Origin: Sphingomonas sp.
Lineage (GTDB): Bacteria > Pseudomonadota > Alphaproteobacteria > Sphingomonadales > Sphingomonadaceae
DNA: 45,627 bases
Direction: 5' to 3'
NCBI GenBank assembly: GCA_017849555.1
Contig: JAFIGU010000086.1
Location: forward strand, 1-45,627
Part shown: positions 39,161 through 45,627 of the stretch, piece after piece
Layout: every line of letters begins with the position of its first letter
How positions within the stretch are numbered: the stretch's first letter is position 1
Translations under genes and position numbers: made by a program
The notes under the pieces: generated by a model
Told to the model about the DNA's origin: nothing
Databases searched by the model: none
The model's input: the letters and a program-made list of their open reading frames with translations, nothing else

Positions 39161-39496
39161 TCAGCGGCCGAACAGTTTCCCGGCCAGCCCGGACAGCAAC
39201 CCGCCGGCGCCGCCCTCGCCTTCCGCGCCGCCGCCGCCGGCCGCGCCGATCATCTGCGCGAACTGGCCGAGCGAGCCTTCGCCGCCGATATGGCCGACGA
39301 TCTGCTGGAGAATATCGGTGGGCAGCCCCGTGGTCTGCGCCGCGCCCTCGACGGTGTCACCCGGCTCGGTATGCGCCTGGCTCAGCGCGGCGATCGCCTG
39401 CTCGACCTGATCCTGCGGCAGCCCGACCTTGGTGGCCAGATTGGCGACGTCAACGTTCGAGCCGAGCTGGCTCAGGATGGTGTCGATAAGTCCCAT
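39161..39496 (-). CDS. DUF937/YidB-like small protein
   Basis: This 111-residue protein is all helical at the N-terminus (MGLIDTILSQLGSNVDVANLA, VGLPQDQVEQAIAALSQA) with two similar LP-x(2-4)-Q helix starts (GLPQDQVEQAI and GLPTDILQQIV), then a Gly-rich linker (86-99) and a short hydrophobic tail (LLSGLAGKLFGR). This is the DUF937/YidB pattern; function is unknown. The chosen ATG 39496 follows GAGG; an earlier in-frame start adds 12 unrelated residues. It lies 69 bases downstream of pckA on the same strand. Confidence 0.75.
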   Translation of the reverse strand: MGLIDTILSQLGSNVDVANLATKVGLPQDQVEQAIAALSQAHTEPGDTVEGAAQTTGLPTDILQQIVGHIGGEGSLGQFAQMIGAAGGGGAEGEGGAGGLLSGLAGKLFGR

Positions 39497-39565
39497 AAGG
39501 TCTAACCCTCGCAAAATACCCCGGTGCCCCACTCTAGCAGTAGGGCAACCGGAGTGCGAGCGAGA

Positions 39566-41176
39566 TCAGGCCGGCTGCGCAACCTTCGGCGCGGACTGGC
39601 GGACGCCATCGTCGACGTGATCGACGAATTGCGCGAAATTCTCGTTGAACAGGTCGACGAGCTTCGTCGCGGTCGCGTCATAATCGGCCGCATTGGGCCA
39701 GGTCGCGCGCGGATCGAGGATCGCCGCATCGACCCCCGGCACGCTCACCGGCACCGCGAAGCCGAAATTGGGATCGGTGCGGAATTCGGCGTTGTTGAGG
39801 CTGCCGTCGAGCGCGGCGTTGAGCAAGGCGCGGGTCGCCTTGATCGGCATGCGGCTGCCGACGCCATATTTGCCCCCGGTCCAGCCGGTGTTGACCAGCC
39901 AGCAATCGACCCCGCCCTTGGCGATCCGCTCCTTGAGCAGATTGCCGTAGACCGACGGGTGACGCGGCATGAATGGCGCACCGAAGCAGGTGGAGAAGGT
40001 CGCATCGGGCTCGGTCACGCCGATCTCGGTCCCCGCGACGCGCGCGGTATAGCCCGAGAGGAAGTGATACATCGCCTGATCCGGGGTCAACTTCGCGATC
40101 GGCGGCAGCACGCCATAAGCGTCCGCGGTCAGCATCACGATATTCTTGGGCACGCCGCCCATATTCTCCTTGGAGGCGTTGGGGATGAAATCGATCGGAT
40201 AGGCGCCGCGGCTGTTCTCGGCGAGCGTCGCGTCGTCGAGATCGAGCGTCCGCGCCTCCGGATCCATCACCACATTCTCGAGCACGGTGCCGAAGCGCTT
40301 GGTGGTGGCGAAGATTTCCGGCTCGGCCTCTGCCGACAGGCGGATCATCTTGGCGTAGCAGCCGCCCTCGAAGTTGAACACCGCGGTATCCGACCAGCCG
40401 TGCTCGTCGTCGCCGATCAGCGTGCGGCTGGCATCGGCCGACAGCGTCGTCTTGCCGGTGCCCGACAGCCCGAAGAACACCGCGGTCGAGCCGTCGGCGC
40501 CCATATTGGCCGAGCAATGCATCGGCATCACGCCCTGCGGCGGGAGCAGATAGTTGAGCAGCCCGAACACCGATTTCTTCATCTCGCCGCCGTAGCGGGT
40601 GCCGCCGATCAGGATCAGCTTCTCGGTGAAATTGACCGCGATCACCGTCTCCGAACGCGTGCCGTGCCGCGCGGGATCGGCACGGAAGCTGGGCAGATCG
40701 ATGATCGTGTAATCGGCCTCGAAGCCCTTGAGCTCATGCGCCTCGGGGCGGACGAGCATCGTGCGGATGAACAGATTGTGCCACGCCAACTCGTTGATGA
40801 CGCGGACGCGGACGCGATATTGCGGCTGCGACCCGCCGTAGAGGTCCTGGACGAACAAATCCTTCTTCTCGCCCAGCGCGGCAAGGAAATCGGCCTTGAG
40901 CGCGGCGAAATGCGCCGGCTCCATCGCCTTGTTGCTCTTGCCCCACCACACCGTGTCGGCGGTTTCGGCATCCTTGACGATGAACTTGTCCTGCGCCGAG
41001 CGGCCGGTATGCGGCCCCGTCTCGACCACCAGCGGGCCGTCGGCGGCCAGACGGCCCTCGCCACGCGCCACCGCGGTTTCCACCAGCTGCGCGGTCACCA
41101 GATTCCAGTGCAACGTCGCGCGCGTCTCAATTCCCTGCGCCTCGAGGCCCGAAGCCGGAATACGATCGCTCACCAT
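39566..41176 (-). CDS. pckA: Phosphoenolpyruvate carboxykinase (ATP)
   Basis: This 536-residue enzyme turns oxaloacetate into phosphoenolpyruvate in gluconeogenesis. It has the ATP-type features: P-loop GLSGTGKTT (236-244), metal-binding region YGGEMKKS (196-202) with His220, the kinase-2 segment GDDEHGWSD (255-263) and substrate arginine near [17 protein letters not shown] one codon downstream of ATG 41176 is equally well placed behind GGGGAAG. It is divergent from chvI; in Agrobacterium pckA expression depends on ChvG/ChvI, and the shared order suggests the same control here. Confidence 0.96.
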   Translation of the reverse strand: MVSDRIPASGLEAQGIETRATLHWNLVTAQLVETAVARGEGRLAADGPLVVETGPHTGRSAQDKFIVKDAETADTVWWGKSNKAMEPAHFAALKADFLAALGEKKDLFVQDLYGGSQPQYRVRVRVINELAWHNLFIRTMLVRPEAHELKGFEADYTIIDLPSFRADPARHGTRSETVIAVNFTEKLILIGGTRYGGEMKKSVFGLLNYLLPPQGVMPMHCSANMGADGSTAVFFGLSGTGKTTLSADASRTLIGDDEHGWSDTAVFNFEGGCYAKMIRLSAEAEPEIFATTKRFGTVLENVVMDPEARTLDLDDATLAENSRGAYPIDFIPNASKENMGGVPKNIVMLTADAYGVLPPIAKLTPDQAMYHFLSGYTARVAGTEIGVTEPDATFSTCFGAPFMPRHPSVYGNLLKERIAKGGVDCWLVNTGWTGGKYGVGSRMPIKATRALLNAALDGSLNNAEFRTDPNFGFAVPVSVPGVDAAILDPRATWPNAADYDATATKLVDLFNENFAQFVDHVDDGVRQSAPKVAQPA

Positions 41177-41297
41177 TCTTCCCCTAAAAACCTAAGGACT
41201 TCCCTTTCAGGGCACTCATTTCGCATAGGATCAGCGCTTGCCCGCGTCAAACGATGCGGCATTGAGCCTGTTCCGTGTTTGGACTAGTCGATGACAC
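41177..41297. promoter_or_regulatory. Divergent promoter region pckA / chvI
   Basis: The 121-bp gap must contain the promoters of pckA and of the chvI-chvG-hprK unit. By analogy with rhizobia, ChvI may bind here, but I cannot point to a confident binding site. Confidence 0.45.
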
Positions 41298-42005
41298 ATG
41301 ACGGCAACGATCGCGCTCGTCGACGACGACCGGAACATTCTGACCTCGGTCTCGATCGCGCTTCAGACGGAGGGCTTCCTCACCCGTGTCTATTCGGACG
41401 GGGAGACCGCGCTCAAGGCATTGATCGAGAACCCGCCCGATCTCGCCATCTTCGATATCAAGATGCCGCGGATGGACGGGCTGGAGCTGCTGCGCCGGCT
41501 CCGCGAGAAGAGCCAGATTCCCGTTATCTTCCTGACAAGTAAGGACGATGAGCTGGACGAGGCGCTCGGCCTCGCGATGGGCGCGGACGATTATATCGCC
41601 AAACCGTTCAGCCAGCGCCTGCTGATCGCGCGCATCCGTGCGATCCTGCGCCGCGCCGAACTGGCGCAGGCGCCCGAAGGTGCCGAGGCGGAGGAGGCGC
41701 AGGGGCCGTTGGAACGTGGCCGGCTGGTGATGGATCCGGCGCGCCACCGCGTTACCTGGGCGGGCAATCCGGTGACGCTCACCGTCACCGAATTCTTGAT
41801 CCTTGAGACTCTGGCCCAGCGGCCGGGGATCGTGCGCACCCGCAATCAGCTGATGGATGCCGCCTATCAGGACGACATTTACGTCGACGACCGCACGATC
41901 GATTCGCACATCAAGCGCGTCCGGCGGAAATTCCGCGAGGTCGATTCCGAATTCGATGCGATAGAGACGCTCTATGGCGCCGGATATCGTTTCTCCGAGG
42001 AATGA
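41298..42005 (+). CDS. chvI: Response regulator ChvI
   Basis: This 235-residue OmpR-type regulator has a receiver domain (phospho-acceptor Asp53 in [11 protein letters not shown], switch Lys in AKPF) and a winged-helix DNA-binding domain (about 140-235, ending [18 protein letters not shown] and YGAGYRF). In rhizobia and Agrobacterium ChvI controls the response to acid, exopolysaccharide and envelope genes. It overlaps chvG by 32 bases and lies next to pckA, the standard alphaproteobacterial neighbourhood. Confidence 0.95.
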   Translation: MTATIALVDDDRNILTSVSIALQTEGFLTRVYSDGETALKALIENPPDLAIFDIKMPRMDGLELLRRLREKSQIPVIFLTSKDDELDEALGLAMGADDYIAKPFSQRLLIARIRAILRRAELAQAPEGAEAEEAQGPLERGRLVMDPARHRVTWAGNPVTLTVTEFLILETLAQRPGIVRTRNQLMDAAYQDDIYVDDRTIDSHIKRVRRKFREVDSEFDAIETLYGAGYRFSEE

Positions 42006-43545
42006 GGGCAGCGATCTAGCGCTGCGTTGGTCCGGCCGGGTTTCGCTGACCCGCCGGATTCTTGCGGTGAATATCTTCGCGCTGCTGCTGCTGGCGGGGG
42101 GATTCTTCTACCTCGACTCGTATCGCGCCCGCATCGTCGACAATCGCACCGAACAGGCGATGCGCGAGGCGCGACTCATCGCCGAGGCGCTCCAGACGGT
42201 CACTCCCGATCTGCGCAACCCGCTGATCGAGCAGCTCGCGCGCGATACGGGCACGCGCATCCGGCTCTACGGCCCCGACGGCAAATTGATCGTCGACAGC
42301 CGCGCGCTCGGCCGGCACAACTTCCAGCTCCACGATCCCGACAAGGACGGCCGCGGGCAAGAGATCGCGCGGCTGCTCGATGCCGGGATCGATACGGTGG
42401 TCGGCGCCGTCCGCCCGCCGCTTTATCGCGAGCGCAGCAACGGCCGCGACTGGCCCGATGTGCTCACCGCGCAATCGGGGCATGCCGCCGCGACCGTGTG
42501 GCGCGCGCCCGATCGCACACCGGTGATCACCGCCGCCGCGCCGCTGCTCGACGGGGTAGCGGTGCTCACCGCGGTCAATGCGCGCGACATTACCCAGACG
42601 GTGCGGATCGAGCGCTATCGGCTCAGCCTCGTGCTGCTGACAGTGACGATCGTCTCGATCCTGCTCTCGCTGTTCCTCGCGCGGACGATCGTGCGGCCGT
42701 TGCGGCGGCTGGCGCGCGCGGCGGTGCGCGTCCGGCTCGGCCGCGCGCGCGAGGTGGTCGTGCCGCGGCTTCCGGCGCGCAAGGACGAGATCGGGATGCT
42801 CGCACGCGCCTTGTCCGACATGAGCCTCGCGCTGCGCGCGCGGATCGACGCGACCGAGGCGTTCGCCGCCGATGTCACCCACGAGCTCAAGAACCCGCTC
42901 GCCTCGCTGCGGTCGGCGGTCGACGGGCTCGGCCACGTCAAAGATCCCATGTTGCAGGAGCGTCTGCTGGCGATCGTCCGCGACGACGTGCATCGGCTCG
43001 ACCGCCTGATCAGCGACATCTCCGAAGCATCGCGGCTCGACGCCCAGCTGAGCCGTGCCAAATTCGAGCCGGTCGATATCGGCGCGATGATCGACGGGAT
43101 GATCACCCAGCGCCGCGAACGCGGGATCGAGCGCGATGTCCGCATCCATTTCGACCGCATCCAGGGCGAATCGCTGATCGCCGCGGGCGAAGGCGCGCGG
43201 CTGGAGCGCGTATTCGAGAATCTGATCGACAACGCCCTGTCCTTCTCCCCCGACGGCGGGCTGATCGCGATCGCGGCGCATCCGATCGACGGGATGCTCG
43301 AGGTACGGGTCGAGGACGAAGGCCCCGGCGTGCCGGAGGATGCGCGCGAGGCGATCTTCCGCCGCTTCCAGTCGATCCGCCCGCAGGACGAGGCGTTCGG
43401 CCAGCATTCGGGGCTGGGCCTGGCGATCGCGCGAACGATCGTCGAGGCGCATTCGGGCACGATCAGCGTCCAGGCGCGCGAGGACCGGCTGAGCGGCGCG
43501 CGTTTCGTCGTCCGCCTCCCGCTCGCCTTTGGCGCGAAACGATGA
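41974..43545 (+). CDS. chvG: Sensor histidine kinase ChvG
   Basis: This 523-residue kinase has membrane segments at about 28-47 and 216-236 that bracket a ~170-residue periplasmic sensor domain, then HAMP (240-292), the H-box [14 protein letters not shown] with His303, and the ATPase domain ([35 protein letters not shown]). It senses envelope or pH cues and phosphorylates ChvI. In rhizobia it is held inactive by ExoR; no exoR gene is in this window. The stop overlaps hprK as ATGA. Confidence 0.95.
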   Translation: MAPDIVSPRNEGSDLALRWSGRVSLTRRILAVNIFALLLLAGGFFYLDSYRARIVDNRTEQAMREARLIAEALQTVTPDLRNPLIEQLARDTGTRIRLYGPDGKLIVDSRALGRHNFQLHDPDKDGRGQEIARLLDAGIDTVVGAVRPPLYRERSNGRDWPDVLTAQSGHAAATVWRAPDRTPVITAAAPLLDGVAVLTAVNARDITQTVRIERYRLSLVLLTVTIVSILLSLFLARTIVRPLRRLARAAVRVRLGRAREVVVPRLPARKDEIGMLARALSDMSLALRARIDATEAFAADVTHELKNPLASLRSAVDGLGHVKDPMLQERLLAIVRDDVHRLDRLISDISEASRLDAQLSRAKFEPVDIGAMIDGMITQRRERGIERDVRIHFDRIQGESLIAAGEGARLERVFENLIDNALSFSPDGGLIAIAAHPIDGMLEVRVEDEGPGVPEDAREAIFRRFQSIRPQDEAFGQHSGLGLAIARTIVEAHSGTISVQAREDRLSGARFVVRLPLAFGAKR

Positions 43546-43961
43546 GCGGCCGCGAAACCGTCCACGCGTCGACGGTGGCGATCGCCGGGCGCGCGGTGCT
43601 GCTGATGGGGCCGTCGGGGGCGGGCAAGTCCGATCTGGCGCTGCGGCTGATCGATCGCGGCGCGATGCTGGTGTCGGACGATTATACCGACGTGACCCCC
43701 ACCCCCGACGAACTGATCGCCACCCCGCCGGCGACGATCGCCGGGCAGATCGAGGTGCGCGGGCTCGGCATCGTCGACCTGCCGCACCTCGCCGCCGCCC
43801 CGGTCGCGCTCGTCGTTTTGCTCGACGTGCCGGTCGAGCGGATGCCGGAGCCGCGCACCCATGTCCTCGCCGGTCGCGCGGTTCCGGCTATCGCGCTCGA
43901 CCCGTTCGAGCTATCGGCCGCGATCAAGGTCGAACTCGCCATGCGCCGGATAGAAATGTGA
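43542..43961 (+). CDS. hprK: HPr kinase/phosphorylase, short alphaproteobacterial form
   Basis: This 139-residue protein is only the C-terminal catalytic domain of HPr kinase; the ~130-residue N-terminal domain of the Firmicutes enzyme is missing, as is normal in alphaproteobacteria. It shows HASTVAIAGRAVLLMGP, P-loop GPSGAGKS (23-30), VSDDY and EVRGLGIVDLP, the signature region. It should phosphorylate HPr on serine; the HPr gene three places downstream keeps the target residue. Overlaps both neighbours by 4 bases (ATGA, GTGA). Confidence 0.93.
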   Translation: MSGRETVHASTVAIAGRAVLLMGPSGAGKSDLALRLIDRGAMLVSDDYTDVTPTPDELIATPPATIAGQIEVRGLGIVDLPHLAAAPVALVVLLDVPVERMPEPRTHVLAGRAVPAIALDPFELSAAIKVELAMRRIEM

Positions 43962-44872
43962 ACCCCCCTCCCGAGATTCTGCTCGTCACCGGCATGTCCG
44001 GCGCCGGCAAGTCCACCGTGCTCAAAACGCTCGAAGATCTCGGCTGGGAGGTGGTCGACAATCTGCCGCTCTCGCTGCTCGACCGGCTGCTCAACGCGCT
44101 GCCGCCCGAGGGGAGCGAGGGCATGGCGCGCCCGCTCGCGCTAGGCATCGGCGCACGGACACGCGATTTCGACGCCGATCAGGTGGTGGCGCAGGTCGAG
44201 CGGCTCCGCGCCAAGGGCCGGTTCGAGATCGGCACCTTGTTCCTCGAATGCGATTCGGACGAACTGGCGCGGCGCTACGACGAAACGCGGCGTCGTCACC
44301 CGCTGGCGCAGGATCGCCCGGCGCGCGACGGGATCGAGCGCGAGCGCGAACTGCTCGCCCCGCTCAAGCGCTGGGCCAATCGGCTGATCGACACCAGCCG
44401 ATTCAATTCGCACGCGCTCGCGCAGCAGATTCGCGCGGCTTTCTCGCGCGGGGGGCTGGGCGAGACGATCCTCTCGGTGGTGTCGTTCGGCTTCGCGCGC
44501 GGGCTGCCGAGCGACGCCGATCTGGTGTTCGACATGCGTTTCCTGCGCAATCCGCATTGGGATCCGGCGCTGCGCCCCGGCACCGGGCTCGACCCCGATG
44601 TCGCCGCTTATGTGGCGAGCGATCCGGCCTATGCCGATGCCGTGGGGCGGATAGAGGAATTGTTGCTGCTGCTCGTCCCCCGTTACATTGCGGAGGGGAA
44701 ATCCTATGTAACCATCGCATTTGGTTGTACCGGCGGGAGACACCGTTCGGTCCATGTCGCGGAGCGGGTCGCAGGGCGGTTGCGTAATGCGGGATTTTCG
44801 CCCACGGTCGCCCATCGTGACCTCGCGGCAGCGCCGCAGGATGCGCTTGAAGGACAGCCGATCGGGCAATGA
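43958..44872 (+). CDS. rapZ: RNase adapter protein RapZ / nucleotide-binding YvcJ family
   Basis: This 304-residue protein has an N-terminal kinase-like P-loop domain (GMSGAGKS, 12-19; DNLP, 34-37) and the C-terminal domain with DMRFLRNPHW (192-201) and the GCTGGRHRSV motif (256-265). In E. coli RapZ binds glucosamine-6-phosphate and hands the sRNA GlmZ to RNase E; GlmZ is not known from alphaproteobacteria, so the role here is open. It starts at GTG 43958, overlapping hprK, and ends overlapping the EIIA gene, so it is part of the PTS regulatory cluster. Confidence 0.94.
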   Translation: MNPPPEILLVTGMSGAGKSTVLKTLEDLGWEVVDNLPLSLLDRLLNALPPEGSEGMARPLALGIGARTRDFDADQVVAQVERLRAKGRFEIGTLFLECDSDELARRYDETRRRHPLAQDRPARDGIERERELLAPLKRWANRLIDTSRFNSHALAQQIRAAFSRGGLGETILSVVSFGFARGLPSDADLVFDMRFLRNPHWDPALRPGTGLDPDVAAYVASDPAYADAVGRIEELLLLLVPRYIAEGKSYVTIAFGCTGGRHRSVHVAERVAGRLRNAGFSPTVAHRDLAAAPQDALEGQPIGQ

Positions 44873-45297
44873 ACGACCTTAGTAAGCAATTAATCGGCCT
44901 GGTGCTTGTAACGCACGGGCGCCTTGCGGATGAATTCGTCACCGCGATGGAACATGTCGTCGGGCCGCAGAAGCAGGTGCGGACCGTCGCCATCGGGCCC
45001 GATGACGATATGGAGGCGCGTCGCGCCGATATCCGTGCGGCGATCGCGGCGGTCGACGGCGGCCGCGGCGTGATCGTGCTGACCGATCTGTTCGGCGGCA
45101 CCCCGTCCAACCTCGCCATCTCGCTGATGGAGCGTGGCCGGGTCGAGGTGATCGCGGGGATCAACCTGCCGATGCTGATCCGGCTCGAATCCGCGCGCAA
45201 GGCGATGACGGTGGTGGCCGCGGTCGCCGCCGCGCGCGAGGCGGGGCGGAAATATATCTCGGTCGCCTCGGAAGTGCTCGGCGAGGCCGCTGCGTGA
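44869..45297 (+). CDS. PTS EIIA component, mannose family (PtsM/EIIA-Man-like)
   Basis: This 142-residue protein is a single EIIA domain of the mannose/fructose family: LVLVTHGRLADEF with the phospho-accepting His16, and VLTDLFGGTPSNLA. No EIIB, EIIC or EIID gene accompanies it, so it most likely works in regulation rather than sugar uptake. It takes phosphate from HPr, whose gene overlaps its stop (GTGA). Similar EIIA proteins next to hprK and ptsH are a hallmark of alphaproteobacteria. Confidence 0.92.
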   Translation: MNDLSKQLIGLVLVTHGRLADEFVTAMEHVVGPQKQVRTVAIGPDDDMEARRADIRAAIAAVDGGRGVIVLTDLFGGTPSNLAISLMERGRVEVIAGINLPMLIRLESARKAMTVVAAVAAAREAGRKYISVASEVLGEAAA

Positions 45298-45563
45298 CGG
45301 TTTCGCGCGAGGTACAGATCACCAACCGGCGCGGCCTCCACGCCCGCGCCAGCGCGAAATTCGTTACCCTCGCCTCGACCCAGCCGATCCAGGTGCAGGT
45401 CGCCAAGGGCGCGTCGAGCGTCACCGGGACGTCGATCATGGGGCTGATGATGCTCGGCGCGGCGATGGGCGACACGATCGTGATCAGCGCGGCCGGCGAC
45501 GGCGCCGAACAGGTGGTCGCGGCGATGTGCGATCTCGTCGAGGCCAAGTTCGGCGAGGATTGA
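45294..45563 (+). CDS. ptsH: Phosphocarrier protein HPr
   Basis: This 89-residue protein has the catalytic His16 in RRGLHARASAKF and the regulatory serine Ser47 in GTSIMGLMML, the site for HPr kinase. It relays phosphate from enzyme I (not in the window) to EIIA. The presence of both His and Ser sites with hprK in the same cluster supports dual control. GTG 45294 overlaps the EIIA stop. Confidence 0.95.
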   Translation: MTVSREVQITNRRGLHARASAKFVTLASTQPIQVQVAKGASSVTGTSIMGLMMLGAAMGDTIVISAAGDGAEQVVAAMCDLVEAKFGED

Positions 45564-45599
45564 GGCGTCGTGCGAAAAATCGGAACCGCTGACGTTTCC

Positions 45600-45619
45600 A
45601 CCCCGGCGAAGGCCGGGGT
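45600..45619 (+). terminator. REP-like hairpin after ptsH
   Basis: ACCCCGGC (45600-45607) and GCCGGGGT (45612-45619) form an 8-bp stem with loop GAAG, 37 bases after the ptsH stop. It belongs to the same hairpin family as 2201, 8601 and 26491 and may end the chvI-ptsH transcript. Confidence 0.55.
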
Positions 45620-45627
45620 CCAGCTAC

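Noticed and set aside
42027..43541. Plus-strand frame that overlaps chvG and leads into hprK
   Set aside because: Only the part from 43542 matches HPr kinase; the upstream part is an Arg/Ala-rich shadow of chvG, so it is not a fusion.

Overview
The window is a dense, high-GC stretch of bacterial chromosome. Gene order, codon style and several protein features point to an alphaproteobacterium of the order Sphingomonadales, most likely Sphingomonas or a close relative. The strongest pointers are a single polypeptide carrying two Hfq domains, the order dusB-ntrB-ntrC-ntrY-ntrX-hfq-hflX, a truncated HPr kinase next to chvI/chvG, and pckA divergent from chvI. I see no rRNA, CRISPR array, prophage, insertion sequence or integrase. 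There is one tRNA, tRNA-Ser(UGA).

Layout. Positions 1-356 hold only structured repeats. 357-5083 is a metabolic block: an isolated [2Fe-2S] oxidoreductase small subunit, an alpha-methylacyl-CoA racemase-type CaiB protein, and two overlapping amidohydrolases, one of which has lost its metal-binding HxH motif. The block is flanked by two inverted copies of a ~95-bp repeat. 5254-7340 is accessory: an orphan CoxE-like vWA protein, two tiny secreted proteins (the second clearly His/Met/Cys-rich), and the frameshifted remains of a VOC (glyoxalase-like) gene. After tRNA-Ser comes a plus-strand housekeeping run (7549-16119): mltB-like, dacF-like, tmk, holB, metG, tatD, a metallo-beta-lactamase-fold gene, a membrane retropepsin-like protease and mazG.

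16251-25371 is the minus-strand nitrogen-signalling and RNA-chaperone operon (dusB, ntrB, ntrC, ntrY, ntrX, hfq, hflX), followed, still on the minus strand, by a GNAT gene, ndk, holC and pepA (25431-28472). Divergent from pepA is the outer-membrane biogenesis operon lptD-surA-pdxA-rsmA. 34236-37404 (minus) holds a TPR lipoprotein-like or secreted protein, rsmB and guaB. 37589-39054 holds an SPFH/NfeD pair. A DUF937 gene and pckA follow on the minus strand. The window closes with chvI-chvG-hprK-rapZ-EIIA-HPr (plus strand), an acid/envelope two-component system coupled to a regulatory, transport-free PTS.

Many adjacent genes overlap by ATGA, GTGA or TGATG, so translational coupling is the rule. 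Small inverted repeats of the CCGG...CCGG type sit after many transcription units and probably act both as REP elements and as terminators. The features most worth following are the asymmetric tandem Hfq, the active/inactive amidohydrolase pair, the orphan iron-sulfur subunit, RapZ inside a regulatory PTS cluster, and the repeat pairs that lie in inverted orientation around gene blocks.
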